This document shows positions 37,016 to 47,557 of a stretch of DNA of 64,000 nt, piece by piece. The translations under genes and the position numbers were made by a program. Below the pieces are notes generated by a model. The model ran no database searches, had not been told where the DNA came from, and was given only the letters and a program-made list of their open reading frames with translations. The stretch comes from Pectobacterium carotovorum (GTDB taxonomy: Bacteria > Pseudomonadota > Gammaproteobacteria > Enterobacterales > Enterobacteriaceae). Position 1 is the first letter of the stretch. Each line of letters starts with the position of its first letter. Where the stretch lies: the NCBI RefSeq assembly GCF_900129615.1, contig NZ_FQWI01000005.1, positions 124,001 to 188,000 on the forward strand. Direction: 5' to 3'.

Positions 37016-38272
37016 TTAGATCAATACCCAAAGCAAAAATGCAGCCACGCAGGTGCTGACAATCACCAGAAACATCGGTTTATGGAACAGGGATTGCCAA
37101 CTGAGCGGCAACGAGGCAATCAGCGGGTTAAACAGCGGATGCAGCAACTGTGAGGTCGTGGTCCAATCCGTTTCCTGTGAACGCTGAATGCGCTGCGTAA
37201 ACAGGAACGTCAGCAGATCGCTAACCTGCATCGGTGTCAGCGGAGTTTGTAATCCAATATTGAAGCGATTCTGCGTGTAATCCATCAATAAATGCTGTTC
37301 CTGCGCGGTCATAGGCTGTTGTAGCAAAGCCTGCAACGGGGCGAGATTCGGGGAAAGCAGTGTGTTCTGTGTCGGTAGCGACTGTGATGATAGATTTGCT
37401 GCCGATGATGGATTCGCGTTAGCCGTATTGGTGGTGTTGGTTGTCAGCGGTTCTGACGCTGCGCCTGTCGTGCCTGCATTTGTCGGTGTTCCCTGCGGCG
37501 CTGGCGGGGTGGCGCGCAGTAGTGTCTGCGTCTGTTGCAGCTCAACCTGCGCTTGCAGGAACTGCGTGATCAGCGGCAGATGTTTTAACGGGATGGCGTC
37601 GCCCGGGCTAAGATTCTGCATCATCATCAGATTGTTCAGCACCCTTGCAGGCTGTTCCCCGGTCATGGTCGCTAACCGGGTGACTAACTGATTCAAGCCG
37701 CGCTGTTCCGCAGGAGAAAGCGGACGATCGGGCGAGTTGGCTGCCTGAGCGGTTTGCGACGCGGTGGTTGATGTCGTTGACTGCGGAATTTGCCCGTTTT
37801 GCAGCAGCGTAACAACCTGCTGTAGCTGCGTTTTAGTCAGCGCGCTTAGCGTGGTGCTACCGAACTGTTGCTGGATGAAATTGCTGACTGCCTGACGATT
37901 ATTTCCCTGAGACAGCATATCGGTCAGACGCTGAAGCAGCTGTTGACGGCCACCGCTATCTTGCGCCTGCGTTAAACGCGTCTGGAGTATCTGCTCTGCA
38001 GGCTGGTAGTGGCGGGACAGCAGTTCATTATTTTCTGCCAGCCCTAATCCCTGTTTTACCGTCGTCCAGACTTCCGTTGCCTTTGACGTGGTCAGCGCGG
38101 CAACTTTAAGCACCAGATTTTCCAGCGTCGTGCGCTGCGCCAGCGTCAGCGGTCGATCGCCGTTGGATGAACCTGCGGCGTTAGCTGATGATGTAGAGGT
38201 TGACGATGTGGTGGTCGGCGTAACCGAGCGTTCGCCGGGCAGCGGGGCACCTGGGCCACTTACAGGTTGCAT
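37016..38272 (-). CDS. flk: Flagellar regulator Flk
   Basis: A 418-residue membrane-anchored regulator that in E. coli and Salmonella prevents premature flagellar export of the anti-sigma factor FlgM before the hook is complete. A long Gln/Thr/Ser-rich cytoplasmic part (about 390 residues) precedes a single C-terminal membrane segment (LVIVSTCVAAFLLWVLI). ATG 38272 (MQPVSGPG) matches the E. coli MIQPISGPP-type start and has AGGA eight bases upstream; 38296 is an alternative. It is longer than E. coli Flk (331) because of low-complexity linkers, such as TNTTNTANANPSSAAN. Confidence 0.88.
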   Translation of the reverse strand: MQPVSGPGAPLPGERSVTPTTTSSTSTSSANAAGSSNGDRPLTLAQRTTLENLVLKVAALTTSKATEVWTTVKQGLGLAENNELLSRHYQPAEQILQTRLTQAQDSGGRQQLLQRLTDMLSQGNNRQAVSNFIQQQFGSTTLSALTKTQLQQVVTLLQNGQIPQSTTSTTASQTAQAANSPDRPLSPAEQRGLNQLVTRLATMTGEQPARVLNNLMMMQNLSPGDAIPLKHLPLITQFLQAQVELQQTQTLLRATPPAPQGTPTNAGTTGAASEPLTTNTTNTANANPSSAANLSSQSLPTQNTLLSPNLAPLQALLQQPMTAQEQHLLMDYTQNRFNIGLQTPLTPMQVSDLLTFLFTQRIQRSQETDWTTTSQLLHPLFNPLIASLPLSWQSLFHKPMFLVIVSTCVAAFLLWVLI

Positions 38273-38377
38273 ATCGGTTATCCTCACTGCCGTCATGATT
38301 GAAATGAATCATAGCAATCTCCCGTGACGGCCGATAGTCATGCGTCGCCTAAAACGGCACTAATCTTATGGAGTAGC

Positions 38378-39271
38378 TTATGAGCTGCGCCCTAGTGGGA
38401 TGCGCAAGCGCTGGGCGAGGATCACGCCGAGTAGCGTGATGCCCCCACCGACCAGATGATAATGGTGCAAAGGCTCGTGCAAAAAGCCAATCGCGATCAT
38501 CGCCGTAAAGATCGGCGTCAGGTTCATAAAGATAGAGGCTTTGCTGGCTCCCAGACGCATAACCCCCTGAATCCACAGAAAAGGTGCAAGGATTGAAGCC
38601 ATGATGCCAGCGAAAATCACCAGCGGCAGATTGTTGGCATTGAGCTGTACATTGTCCGTCAGCAGGAAGTTTGGTATCAGTACGACGACGCCAAAGGCAA
38701 TTTGTACATAGAGCGACACCCAGTTAGGCAACGGGATACTCCAGCGTTTGGTCAGCACGCCATAGAGCGCATAGGACAACGACGCACAAAACATCATGAA
38801 TTCACCGGGGCCGATGCCCTGCGCCAAAATCTGTTCTGGATGTCCCTCACCGATCAGCCAGACAATCCCGACCAGCGACAGCAGGCTACCGAGAACGACG
38901 CCCAGTGTGGGGGCCAGACGCAGCAGAGGAATGCTGAGCAGGACGGTGAGTAGCGGGACTAATGACCCCATGATTCCCATCATCACGGCGCTGATCGTGT
39001 GTGCCGCGTAATAGGACAGACTTTGATACAGCACCATGCCAAGCAGACCCAGCACGAGCAGTTTCCAGACGTGTTGACGAATGGCCACTGCATGCTGGCG
39101 AAGTGTTGGCAACATGAACGGCGTCATGACGAGGAACGCAAGAAGCCAGCGATAAAATGAGATAGCAGCCGGGTCAATAACGCTCGCGGAGAGCTTGTTG
39201 ACGATGACGTTAATTGACCAGATCAGGACTGCAATGGTGGGAAATAGGGCGTTCAACGTTGTTTTTCTCAT
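38378..39271 (-). CDS. EamA/DMT-family permease
   Basis: A 297-residue inner-membrane protein with ten predicted helices and the two EamA repeats ([26 protein letters not shown] and [22 protein letters not shown]). Such permeases of the drug/metabolite superfamily export amino acids, polyamines or other small solutes. Substrate is unknown. The start at 39271 ([11 protein letters not shown]) is preferred over the upstream frame to 39349. It is divergent from pdxB across 190 bases and is not part of the standard E. coli order here. Confidence 0.8.
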   Translation of the reverse strand: MRKTTLNALFPTIAVLIWSINVIVNKLSASVIDPAAISFYRWLLAFLVMTPFMLPTLRQHAVAIRQHVWKLLVLGLLGMVLYQSLSYYAAHTISAVMMGIMGSLVPLLTVLLSIPLLRLAPTLGVVLGSLLSLVGIVWLIGEGHPEQILAQGIGPGEFMMFCASLSYALYGVLTKRWSIPLPNWVSLYVQIAFGVVVLIPNFLLTDNVQLNANNLPLVIFAGIMASILAPFLWIQGVMRLGASKASIFMNLTPIFTAMIAIGFLHEPLHHYHLVGGGITLLGVILAQRLRIPLGRSS

Positions 39272-39461
39272 AACAGACCAGACGGAAAACGCACCAATTG
39301 CCAGTCTGGTCGATAAAAATGGGGCAAGTGCGGCAATGGCAAACAACATAACAGAGCCACAGGATAGCTATCAACCATGTAATTGCCTTGGGTTTCTGCA
39401 CCATTCGGTGGCAAAATATCTCCCCGCTTTTTTTGGCTGGCTACCGATGTCGGAGAAGACA

Positions 39462-40598
39462 ATGAAGATTCTGGTTGATGAGAATATGCCGTACGCCCGT
39501 GAGCTATTTAGCCGTCTGGGGGAAGTACAGGCCGTGCCGGGACGCCCTTTGCCACGCGATCTGCTGGCAAACGCGGATGCGTTGATGGTGCGTTCGGTCA
39601 CGAAGGTGAACGCGGATCTGCTGTCTGGTTCGGCGGTGAAATTTGTCGGCAGCGCGACGGCAGGCACCGACCACGTCGATGACACCTGGCTTAACGCCAA
39701 CGGGATCGCGTTTTCCGCTGCCCCCGGCTGTAACGCCATCGCGGTAGTTGAGTACGTCTTTTCTTCTTTGCTGATGCTGGCCGAGCGCGATGGCTTTCAA
39801 CTGCGTGATAAAACCGTAGGGATTGTCGGCGTGGGCAATGTTGGCAGACGTCTGGATGCGCGTTTGAAAGCCTGGGGCGTGAAAACGCTGCTGTGCGATC
39901 CGCCGCGTGCCGATCGCGGTGACGCGGGCGATTTCCTGCCGCTCGACACGCTGGTGCGGGATGCTGACATTCTGACGCTGCATACGCCGCTGTATCTCGA
40001 TGGCCCGTACCGTACTCACCATTTGGTTGATGCCGCCGTACTGAACGCGTTTGCGGACGGACGTATTCTGATTAACGCCTGTCGTGGCCCAGTAGTGGAC
40101 AATGCTGCACTGCTTGAGGCGCTGCAACAGGGTAAAAAACTCAGCGTCATTCTTGACGTATGGGAGCCGGAACCTGCGTTATCGACCGACTTGCTGGCGC
40201 GGGTAGACATCGGTACAGCGCATATCGCCGGTTATACCTTGGAAGGAAAAGCGCGCGGCACCACGCAGGTGTTTGAGGCGTGGAGCGAGTTTATCGGAAC
40301 CCCGCAGCAGGTGGCGCTTTCGTCGCTTTTGCCTGCGCCAGAGTATGCCGAAGTGACATTGACCGCACCGCTGGATGAGGCGCTGCTAAAACGTCTGGTG
40401 CATCTGGTGTATGATGTGCGCCGAGACGATGCGTTATTGCGCCACGTAGCGCATCAGGAAGGCGAATTCGATCACCTGCGTAAACATTATCAGGAACGAC
40501 GCGAATGGTCGTCACTCCATGTTATCTGCGCCGATGCTGACAGCGCAGATTGCCTGAACGCGCTGGGATTCACAGCGTCAGTGCGGGATGCACGTTAA
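39462..40598 (+). CDS. pdxB: Erythronate-4-phosphate dehydrogenase
   Basis: A 378-residue D-2-hydroxyacid dehydrogenase, the second enzyme of pyridoxal phosphate synthesis. The N-terminus [20 protein letters not shown] aligns with E. coli PdxB and the length is the same. The NAD loop is [16 protein letters not shown], and the catalytic Arg, Glu and His are in [18 protein letters not shown] and [14 protein letters not shown] at 39452-39455 selects ATG 39462; the frame is open much further upstream. usg follows after about 130 bases. Confidence 0.97.
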   Translation: MKILVDENMPYARELFSRLGEVQAVPGRPLPRDLLANADALMVRSVTKVNADLLSGSAVKFVGSATAGTDHVDDTWLNANGIAFSAAPGCNAIAVVEYVFSSLLMLAERDGFQLRDKTVGIVGVGNVGRRLDARLKAWGVKTLLCDPPRADRGDAGDFLPLDTLVRDADILTLHTPLYLDGPYRTHHLVDAAVLNAFADGRILINACRGPVVDNAALLEALQQGKKLSVILDVWEPEPALSTDLLARVDIGTAHIAGYTLEGKARGTTQVFEAWSEFIGTPQQVALSSLLPAPEYAEVTLTAPLDEALLKRLVHLVYDVRRDDALLRHVAHQEGEFDHLRKHYQERREWSSLHVICADADSADCLNALGFTASVRDAR

Positions 40599-40728
40599 CG
40601 GTGTTCCTCTGACGACGGTGTTGCGCGAGTATCACACTTTTTTATTCATAAACTGACAGATGGCGTCACTATCGTCTGTCGGTTCCATTCATGATTTGTG
40701 TTTCATTCAAAATTTGGGAGAGAACCAA

Positions 40729-41739
40729 ATGTCTGACGGCTGGAATATTGCTCTGCTGGGCGCAACGGGCGCAGTAGGCACGGCGTTACTGGAATTATTG
40801 CAGGAACGCGAATTCCCAGTGGGTGAACTGTATCCACTGGCCAGTGAACGTAGCGCGGGTGAAACCATACGTTTTAACGGCAAATCCTGTCTGGTCACCG
40901 ATGTGGCCGATTTTGACTGGTCACAGGCGCAGCTGGCATTTTTTGTCGCTGGTCAGGATGCCAGCGCCCGCTATGCGGAAGACGCAGGGGACGCGGGCTG
41001 TTTGGTTATCGACAGCAGCGGTCTGTTTGCGCTGGAGCCGGATGTCCCGCTGGTCGTACCCGGCGTGAATACACATACGCTGGCAGATTATCGTAACCGC
41101 AATATTGTCGCGGTGGCCGACAGCCTGACCAGCCAACTGCTGACGGTGATTAAGCCGTTGACTGATGCGGCTGGGCTCTCGCGTCTGCATGTCGTCAATA
41201 TGCTGTCGGTTTCTGCACTCGGTAAAGCAGCGATAGACGATCTGGCCGGACAAAGTGCCCGTCTGCTGAATGGTGTTCCACCTGAGGCTGGAATTTTCCC
41301 GAAACAGCTGGCATTCAATCTGCTGCCTTTACTGCCTGATGATGCAGGCAGCGTGCGTGAAGAGCGCGTTCTGGTCGATCAGGTGCGTAAAGTCTTGCAG
41401 GATGACGGATTGCCGATTTCAGTGACCTGCATTCAATCCCCTGTGTTCTATGGTCACGCGCAGGTTGTTCATCTTGAATCACTGCGTCCGCTGTCTGCGG
41501 AAGAAGCGCGTGACGAACTGCTCAATGCCGGGAATATTGAGGTAAGCGACGAGCAGGATTACCCGACGCAGGTTGGCGATGCGTCCGGCAATGGGCAACT
41601 GAGCGTCGGCTGTCTGCGTAATGATTACGGTATTCCTGAGCTACTGCAATTCTGGTCGGTCGCCGATAACGCTCGCTTTGGCGGCGCGCTGATGGCGGTG
41701 GAAACGGCAGAATGTCTGGTGCAGGAGTATCTCGGGTAA
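40729..41739 (+). CDS. usg: USG-1, aspartate-semialdehyde dehydrogenase-like protein
   Basis: A 336-residue homologue of aspartate-semialdehyde dehydrogenase, with the NADP loop [12 protein letters not shown] (residues 9-20). The usual catalytic Cys (NPNC-type motif) is replaced by Ser at about residue 132 (VADSLTSQ), so it is unlikely to be an active dehydrogenase. This is a known feature of the family member upstream of truA. GGGAGAG precedes ATG 40729; the longer frame from 40660 adds nonfamily residues. Its TAA overlaps the truA ATG. Confidence 0.92.
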   Translation: MSDGWNIALLGATGAVGTALLELLQEREFPVGELYPLASERSAGETIRFNGKSCLVTDVADFDWSQAQLAFFVAGQDASARYAEDAGDAGCLVIDSSGLFALEPDVPLVVPGVNTHTLADYRNRNIVAVADSLTSQLLTVIKPLTDAAGLSRLHVVNMLSVSALGKAAIDDLAGQSARLLNGVPPEAGIFPKQLAFNLLPLLPDDAGSVREERVLVDQVRKVLQDDGLPISVTCIQSPVFYGHAQVVHLESLRPLSAEEARDELLNAGNIEVSDEQDYPTQVGDASGNGQLSVGCLRNDYGIPELLQFWSVADNARFGGALMAVETAECLVQEYLG

Positions 41740-42590
41740 TGTCGGAAACCACTCAGGCGGAGGCTACTCAGGCCGATGCCGCTGCGGAAAACGAACGCGC
41801 CCCGCTGAAAATCGCGCTCGGCATTGAGTACGACGGTAGCCTCTATTATGGCTGGCAGCGTCAGATTGATGTCGCTAGCGTGCAGGCCTGTCTTGAAAAG
41901 GCGCTGAGCAAAGTCGCGGATGAACCGATAGAGGTGTTTTGCGCCGGGCGAACCGATGCTGGTGTTCACGGCACCGGGCAGGTTGTGCATTTCACCACGC
42001 ATGCGATCCGAAAAGATGCCGCCTGGACGATGGGCGTGAATGCAAATTTACCGCCAGATATCGCGGTGCGTTGGGTGAAAACGGTGGATGAGGATTTCCA
42101 TGCGCGTTTCAGCGCGACGGCACGTCGCTACCGCTATGTCATCTACAATCACCGCTATCGTCCTGCGGTGCTTTCGCGTGGTATGACGCACTTTTATCAC
42201 CCGTTAGACGTGGAACGCATGGAGCGTGCCGGGCAATGCCTGTTGGGGGAGAATGATTTCACCTCTTTTCGGGCAGTGCAGTGCCAGTCGCGTACGCCGT
42301 GGCGCTATGTAAATCATTTAAAGGTTACACGTCACGGTGACTATATCGTGGTAGATATTAAGGCCAATGCGTTCGTTCATCATATGGTGCGTAATATCGT
42401 GGGTAGCCTGATGGACGTCGGCTGTGGCAATCGCCCCGAGTCGTGGATTGCAGAGCTGCTGGCGGCCAAAGATCGTACGTTGGCTGGTGCAACGGCCAGA
42501 GCCGAAGGGCTGTATTTGGTGGCGGTAGATTATCCCGCGCGTTTTGCTTTGCCGCAGCCTACGATGGGGCCGCTCTTTTTAGCCGATTGA
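41739..42590 (+). CDS. truA: tRNA pseudouridine synthase A
   Basis: A 283-residue enzyme that makes pseudouridine at positions 38, 39 and 40 of the tRNA anticodon arm. The catalytic Asp lies in [27 protein letters not shown] and [11 protein letters not shown] are further family blocks. The N-terminus ([19 protein letters not shown]) adds a low-complexity leader before [10 protein letters not shown]. The start at 41739 overlaps the usg TAA as TAATG, with translational coupling likely. Confidence 0.95.
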   Translation: MSETTQAEATQADAAAENERAPLKIALGIEYDGSLYYGWQRQIDVASVQACLEKALSKVADEPIEVFCAGRTDAGVHGTGQVVHFTTHAIRKDAAWTMGVNANLPPDIAVRWVKTVDEDFHARFSATARRYRYVIYNHRYRPAVLSRGMTHFYHPLDVERMERAGQCLLGENDFTSFRAVQCQSRTPWRYVNHLKVTRHGDYIVVDIKANAFVHHMVRNIVGSLMDVGCGNRPESWIAELLAAKDRTLAGATARAEGLYLVAVDYPARFALPQPTMGPLFLAD

Positions 42591-42784
42591 CGTTTTTGTT
42601 GTAACGAGTGCGCCTTTTACCTGTTGCACGCTGCCAGATGACCGTAGGTCAAAAGGCAGGGTGCGATGCGTATTAAAGACGATGCTATTCAGCGTGCTAT
42701 ACGCAAGGCAACACGGATAGTGCGGCTGCTTTGCGTATATCGACCGCGTGCGTTCGATAGACACTTTGGGGAGAAGAAGTTGTG

Positions 42785-43447
42785 ATGGAGTTTATACAGT
42801 TTATTATTGATTTTATTCTGCACATTGACGTTCACCTGGCGGAACTGGTGGCGCAATATGGTGTCTGGGTTTATGCCATTTTGTTCCTGATTCTGTTCTG
42901 TGAGACCGGGCTGGTGGTGACACCGTTTTTGCCGGGAGATTCGCTGCTGTTTGTCGCAGGGGCGCTGGCGGCGCTGCCGTCGAACGATCTGAATGTGCAC
43001 ACGATGGTGTTCCTGATGATCGTTGCCGCGATTACGGGCGATGCGGTGAACTACACTATTGGACGACTGTTCGGTGAGAAGCTGTTTAGCAACCCGAACT
43101 CAAAGATTTTCCGCCGCAGCTATCTGGATAAAACGCATGCGTTTTACGCGCGTCACGGTGGCAAGACGATAATTCTGGCGCGCTTTGTCCCGATTGTGAG
43201 AACATTTGCGCCGTTTGTCGCTGGGATGGGGCATATGAGCTATCGGCATTTTGCAGCCTATAATGTCATTGGTGCGCTGCTGTGGGTGTTGTCGTTCACC
43301 TATGCGGGCTACCTGTTTGGCGATTTGCCAGTAGTGCAGGAAAATCTGAAATTACTGATTGTCGCGATTATTTTTCTCTCTATCCTGCCGGGCATTATTG
43401 AGATTGCCCGTCACCGTAGAGCGGCTTCGCGCGGCAATGTGAAATAA
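42785..43447 (+). CDS. dedA: DedA-family inner membrane protein
   Basis: A 220-residue membrane protein with several hydrophobic helices and the DedA signatures [24 protein letters not shown] and [17 protein letters not shown]. The conserved acidic residue (Glu 39-region, CETG) and Arg residues that the family needs for lipid and proton-dependent function are present. GGGGAGAAG precedes ATG 42785; a GTG at 42782 is in frame. It lies between truA and accD, as in E. coli. Confidence 0.92.
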   Translation: MEFIQFIIDFILHIDVHLAELVAQYGVWVYAILFLILFCETGLVVTPFLPGDSLLFVAGALAALPSNDLNVHTMVFLMIVAAITGDAVNYTIGRLFGEKLFSNPNSKIFRRSYLDKTHAFYARHGGKTIILARFVPIVRTFAPFVAGMGHMSYRHFAAYNVIGALLWVLSFTYAGYLFGDLPVVQENLKLLIVAIIFLSILPGIIEIARHRRAASRGNVK

Positions 43448-43671
43448 GTGAAGTATTTTAACATCCGGTTTGACCAGTTTTTTATCCACAGTACCGGAAC
43501 GTTATGGTTTAATGGGCAGCATTTATGGTCTGTTCTTGGGAACACCCTTGGTGCCGATGCCTTTGTACCGCGATTGTCGTGCGTCTCAGGCATTTTTTCA
43601 TTGGCAATGTTGTCAGGGAATAACATGAACAGCGGACTGGCATTTGCCAGGTTCAAGCAGAAAGGTTATCA

Positions 43672-44589
43672 ATGAGCTGGATTGAACGAATTCTTAACAA
43701 AAGCAATATTACACCGACCCGCAAAGCGAACATCCCTGAAGGGGTCTGGACAAAATGTGATAGCTGCGGTCAGGTTCTTTATCGTGCTGAGTTGGAGCGC
43801 AATCTGGGTGTCTGCCCGAAGTGCGATCACCATATGCGCCTTTCCGCGCGCGCCCGTCTACAGGCTTTTCTGGATAAAGAAAACACTGTCGAGTTGGGAA
43901 GCGAACTGGAACCGAAGGATGTCCTGAAATTCCGGGATTCCAAAAAATATAAAGATCGTCTGGTTTCTGCACAGAAACAGTCCGATGAGAAAGACGCGCT
44001 GGTCGTGATGAAAGGCACGCTGTACGGCATGCCGATTGTCGTCGCGTCATTTGAGTTCTCTTTCATGGGCGGTTCAATGGCGTCTGTTGTGGGTGCGCGC
44101 TTTGTGCGTGCCGTTGAGCAGTCGTTGGAAGACGGTTGTCCGCTGGTGTGCTTCTCCGCCAGTGGCGGTGCGCGTATGCAGGAAGCGCTGATGTCGCTGA
44201 TGCAAATGGCGAAAACCAGTGCTGCATTGGCCAAAATGCGCGATCGTGGCTTGCCTTACATTTCAGTACTGACCGATCCGACTATGGGCGGTGTTTCCGC
44301 GAGTCTGGCGATGCTGGGCGACCTGAACATTGCCGAGCCGAAAGCGCTGATCGGTTTTGCCGGCCCACGCGTTATCGAACAAACCGTGCGTGAAAAACTG
44401 CCGCCGGGCTTCCAGCGCAGTGAATTCCTGATTGAGAAAGGGGCGATCGATATGATCGTTCGTCGTCCGGAAATGCGCTACAAGCTGGCCACTATTCTTG
44501 CCAAACTGACGAACCATCCAGAACCGGGCAACGATGACGTGGAAATCCGCAGCGATGCGCCGTCTGAATCATCACAGGATGACGCATAA
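43672..44589 (+). CDS. accD: Acetyl-CoA carboxylase carboxyltransferase beta subunit
   Basis: A 305-residue subunit of the carboxyltransferase that makes malonyl-CoA. An N-terminal zinc ribbon (KCDSCGQ and VCPKCDHH, four Cys) binds mRNA and DNA in the E. coli enzyme. The catalytic fold has [17 protein letters not shown] and [16 protein letters not shown], which binds the CoA. The C-terminal tail is acidic. AGGTTATCA-type weak site precedes ATG 43672. It is followed by a structured leader and folC. Confidence 0.97.
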   Translation: MSWIERILNKSNITPTRKANIPEGVWTKCDSCGQVLYRAELERNLGVCPKCDHHMRLSARARLQAFLDKENTVELGSELEPKDVLKFRDSKKYKDRLVSAQKQSDEKDALVVMKGTLYGMPIVVASFEFSFMGGSMASVVGARFVRAVEQSLEDGCPLVCFSASGGARMQEALMSLMQMAKTSAALAKMRDRGLPYISVLTDPTMGGVSASLAMLGDLNIAEPKALIGFAGPRVIEQTVREKLPPGFQRSEFLIEKGAIDMIVRRPEMRYKLATILAKLTNHPEPGNDDVEIRSDAPSESSQDDA

Positions 44590-44599
44590 TTGACATGAT

Positions 44600-44663
44600 G
44601 GGCAGGACGTGTGGTACTCGACCACGTCGTTCTCGACCGAGTAGCAATACGCACGCTCTGCCC
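44600..44663 (+). repeat. Nested palindrome between accD and folC
   Basis: GGGCAG (44600-44605) mirrors CTGCCC (44658-44663), and TACTCG (44615-44620) mirrors CGAGTA (44638-44643). The RNA could fold into a long interrupted hairpin in the accD-folC message. No T-run follows, so it is not a classical terminator. Confidence 0.5.
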
Positions 44664-44694
44664 GCAATGAACCGTAAGCTAGTGAACGGGACTC

Positions 44695-45963
44695 ATGGAT
44701 ACTCTTCAAATACCTCAAGCCACGTCACCTTTGGTCACGTGGCTTCATTATCTTGAGCACCTGCACGCTCAGGCCATTGATTTAGGTCTGGATCGCGTTA
44801 AGCAGGTTGCCGAACATCTCCAACTGCTCCAGCCTGCCGCCACGATTTTCACCGTCGCGGGAACAAACGGCAAAGGAACGACCTGCTGTACGCTGGAGTC
44901 CATTCTGTTAGCCGCCGGGCTGCGGGTGGGGGTGTACAGTTCTCCTCATCTTGTTCGCTATACCGAGCGAGTGCGTATTCAGGGCAAAGAATTGCCTGAA
45001 GCGCTGCATACTCAGGCGTTTGCGGATATCGAAGCGGGAAGAGGGGCTGTATCGCTCACCTATTTTGAATTCGGTACGCTGTCGGCGCTGCAACTCTTTA
45101 AGCAGGCGAATCTGGATGTCGTTATTCTGGAAGTGGGGCTAGGTGGGCGGTTGGATGCCACCAATATTGTGGATGCGGATATATCCGTGGTAACCAGCAT
45201 CGCGATCGACCATACCGATTGGTTAGGTAACGATCGGGAAAGCATTGGCCGCGAGAAAGCCGGGATATTTCGGCAGGGTAGACCAGCCGTTGTTGGCGAG
45301 CCGGATATGCCAGAAACGATTGCCGACGTTGCCGTTGAGAAAGGTGCGCAACTGCGCCGCCGTGGTCGCGACTGGGAATATTCAATGCAGCGCGAGACGT
45401 GGAGCTGGCAGGATAAACAGCGCGAGCTATCACGATTGCCGTTACCCAACGTTCCGTTAGCCAATGCCGCTACGGCACTGGCTGCATTGCACTATTCTTC
45501 ACTCAACGTGAGTGAAGAGGCGATTCGACAAGGCTTGCAGCACGCAGTATTACCCGGTCGTTTTCAGACCGTGCAGGCGTCACCGCGATTGATTCTTGAT
45601 GTTGCGCACAACCCTCATGCGGCGGCGTATTTGGCAAACCGTTTGGTCGGGCTGCCGAAAACCGGAAAAGTGCGGGCTGTCGTCGGCATGCTGTCGGATA
45701 AAGACATCGCCGGTACGCTGGCCCACTTAACACCCGTGGTGGATGAGTGGTATTGCGCACCGCTGGAAGGGCCGCGTGGCGCAACGGCTCAGCAGATTGC
45801 TGAGCACCTGACGCGCAGCCAATCGTTCCCCGATGTCGTTACCGCCTGGCAGCAGGCGATGTCCGAGGCGACGGAGCAGGATATCGTCATTGTGTGTGGA
45901 TCTTTTCATACGGTAGCGCATGTGATGGAAGCGCTGGATGAGGAGAAGGCGAATGGCGAGTAA
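44695..45963 (+). CDS. folC: Dihydrofolate synthase/folylpolyglutamate synthase
   Basis: A 422-residue Mur-ligase-fold enzyme that first adds glutamate to dihydropteroate and then extends folylpolyglutamates. The ATP loop is VAGTNGKGTTCCTLES. GLGGRLDATNIVD, ITSIAIDHTDWLG and ILDVAHNPHAAAYLA are family blocks, the last containing the substrate-binding Asp and His. The 3' end overlaps dedD by eleven bases, so the two are coupled. Confidence 0.96.
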   Translation: MDTLQIPQATSPLVTWLHYLEHLHAQAIDLGLDRVKQVAEHLQLLQPAATIFTVAGTNGKGTTCCTLESILLAAGLRVGVYSSPHLVRYTERVRIQGKELPEALHTQAFADIEAGRGAVSLTYFEFGTLSALQLFKQANLDVVILEVGLGGRLDATNIVDADISVVTSIAIDHTDWLGNDRESIGREKAGIFRQGRPAVVGEPDMPETIADVAVEKGAQLRRRGRDWEYSMQRETWSWQDKQRELSRLPLPNVPLANAATALAALHYSSLNVSEEAIRQGLQHAVLPGRFQTVQASPRLILDVAHNPHAAAYLANRLVGLPKTGKVRAVVGMLSDKDIAGTLAHLTPVVDEWYCAPLEGPRGATAQQIAEHLTRSQSFPDVVTAWQQAMSEATEQDIVIVCGSFHTVAHVMEALDEEKANGE

Positions 45964-46720
45964 ATTTCAGAATCGGCTGGTCGGTACGGTTATTCTGGTC
46001 GCGCTGGGCGTGATCGTCTTACCCGGCCTGCTGGACGGCAAGAAAAAGCACTACGAAGACGAGTTTGCATCGATTCCGCTGATCCCCAAACCGGGTGACA
46101 GCAATGAGATGGAAGCGCTGCCTGCGCTGAACCCGTCCTTGCCGAGTCAGCCGCCGGAAGGGGCGGAAGCGGCGATGCAAAACAGCGCGGAAGCCGAAGC
46201 GAGATCATCTACACCATCCGCAACGACAGCACCTGAAACCACGACGCAGACGCCGCCATCGTCCCATTCTGGCACGAATACGCCAACCATGACGGCACCG
46301 CCAGTGGTGGTTGAGCGTCCGCCAGTTCAGACGCCCGCGCCGGTGACGCCGAAGCCTCAGCCAAAACCTGAGGTGAAGCCAGAAGTGAAACCAGAGGTGA
46401 AACCGAAGCCAGAGCCTAAACCGGAACCTAAACCGGAAGTGAAGCCTGAAACGCAGCCGACGCAGCAAGCGCCTGTCGGACAGGCCTATATTGTGCAGCT
46501 TGGTGCGCTGAAAAACGCGGATAAGGTGAACGAGATTGTCGCTAAGCTTCGTCTCTCTGGCTACCGCGCGTATACCGTGCCATCAACGCCAGTTTCAGGT
46601 GAAATCACCCGTATTTACGTGGGGCCGGATGCCTCGAAGCAGAAGCTGGAGTCTTCACTGGGCGAGCTGAAACAGCTCAGTGGGCTAAGCGGGCAGGTGC
46701 GATCACATTCCGTTCGTTGA
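45953..46720 (+). CDS. dedD: SPOR-domain cell division protein DedD
   Basis: A 255-residue septal ring protein. A short cytoplasmic start (MASKFQNRLV) precedes one membrane helix (GTVILVALGVIVLPGLL). The long periplasmic linker has a Pro/Lys/Glu repeat (KPEVKPEVKPEVKPKPEPKP). The C-terminal SPOR domain (QAYIVQLGALKNADKVNEIV) binds denuded septal peptidoglycan. Start ATG 45953 aligns with E. coli DedD (MASKFQNRLVGT); the ORF could begin at 45938 but those residues are nonfamily. It is longer than E. coli DedD (220) through the linker repeat. Confidence 0.93.
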   Translation: MASKFQNRLVGTVILVALGVIVLPGLLDGKKKHYEDEFASIPLIPKPGDSNEMEALPALNPSLPSQPPEGAEAAMQNSAEAEARSSTPSATTAPETTTQTPPSSHSGTNTPTMTAPPVVVERPPVQTPAPVTPKPQPKPEVKPEVKPEVKPKPEPKPEPKPEVKPETQPTQQAPVGQAYIVQLGALKNADKVNEIVAKLRLSGYRAYTVPSTPVSGEITRIYVGPDASKQKLESSLGELKQLSGLSGQVRSHSVR

Positions 46721-47035
46721 GGTCGTCGAGCGTGATGATTACGTGATGGATGGTTCGCAGTCGATCACGTAAATAAGTAAAAGCAGGCCGCGGGGATGAG
46801 GTTCACATCGGTGATACGTCGCCCCGCATCTGTTTTAAGATGCCTGCTGTGAGTTTTGAGATGCCGAGAGTTAATAGAATCAGGCATGACGTCTTGTCGG
46901 TTTTTTCACCTGATTATCTATCGATGAAATCGGCGGAAATACGCTACGCAAACGTTTTCTTTTTCTGTTAGAATGCGCCGCGAACAGGATGACGTAGCGG
47001 CTTATCGGTAGCATCGTTCATTATTAGGATAGTTC
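46721..47035 (+). other. Intergenic region between dedD and cvpA
   Basis: About 315 bases. It holds a nested hairpin (AGCAGGC at 46782-46788 with GCCTGCT at 46842-46848, inside it GCGGGG with CCCCGC) and the PurR box (46946-46961). The hairpin could be a terminator remnant or leader fold. I see no gene in it. Confidence 0.55.
46946..46961 (+). promoter_or_regulatory. PurR box of cvpA-purF
   Basis: ACGCAAACGTTTTCTT is a perfect match to the core ACGCAAACGTTT of the PurR consensus. PurR with hypoxanthine or guanine represses cvpA-purF in E. coli. It lies 90 bases before the cvpA start, in the promoter region. Confidence 0.85.
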
Positions 47036-47536
47036 ATGGTTTGGGTTGATTACGTCATTATTGGCATCATCGGATTTTCGGCTCTGGTTAGCCTGATCCG
47101 GGGGTTTGTTCGCGAAGCGCTGTCGTTAGTAACCTGGGGATGTGCTTTTTTTGTCGCCAGCCATTACTACGCTTACCTCGCGGTCTACTTCACCCGTTTT
47201 GATGATGAGCTGGTGCGTAACGGCATTGCGATTGCCATTCTGTTTATTGCAACGTTGATTGTGGGAGCTATCGTCAACTATGTGATTAGTTCACTGGTTG
47301 AACGTACCGGATTATCCGGCACCGATCGCGTTCTGGGCATCTGTTTTGGTGCGCTGCGCGGGGTGCTGATCGTTTCCGCACTGCTATTCTTTCTGGATAC
47401 GTTCACCGGTTTTTCACAAAGTGATGACTGGAAGCAATCCCAGTTAATCCCGCAGTTCAGTTATATTATCAGGTGGTTTTTTGACTACCTGCAAAGCACG
47501 TCAAGTTTCTTGCCGCAGCATTTACCGCTGCGGTAG
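47036..47536 (+). CDS. cvpA: Colicin V production protein CvpA
   Basis: A 166-residue inner-membrane protein with four hydrophobic helices. The family blocks are [33 protein letters not shown] and [19 protein letters not shown]. Its function is incompletely understood: it is needed for colicin V export and for envelope homeostasis. It precedes purF, with a 21-base gap, in one operon with the PurR box upstream. Confidence 0.93.
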   Translation: MVWVDYVIIGIIGFSALVSLIRGFVREALSLVTWGCAFFVASHYYAYLAVYFTRFDDELVRNGIAIAILFIATLIVGAIVNYVISSLVERTGLSGTDRVLGICFGALRGVLIVSALLFFLDTFTGFSQSDDWKQSQLIPQFSYIIRWFFDYLQSTSSFLPQHLPLR

Positions 47537-47557
47537 CGCTGATGAGGAAAAGACACC

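Noticed and set aside
43448-43675. 75-codon frame between dedA and accD
   Set aside because: Starts with GTG at the dedA stop, has no family or ribosome binding site, and covers the accD leader.
46205-46468. Minus-strand frame of Arg, Leu and His repeats
   Set aside because: Antisense of the DedD Pro/Lys/Glu linker repeat.
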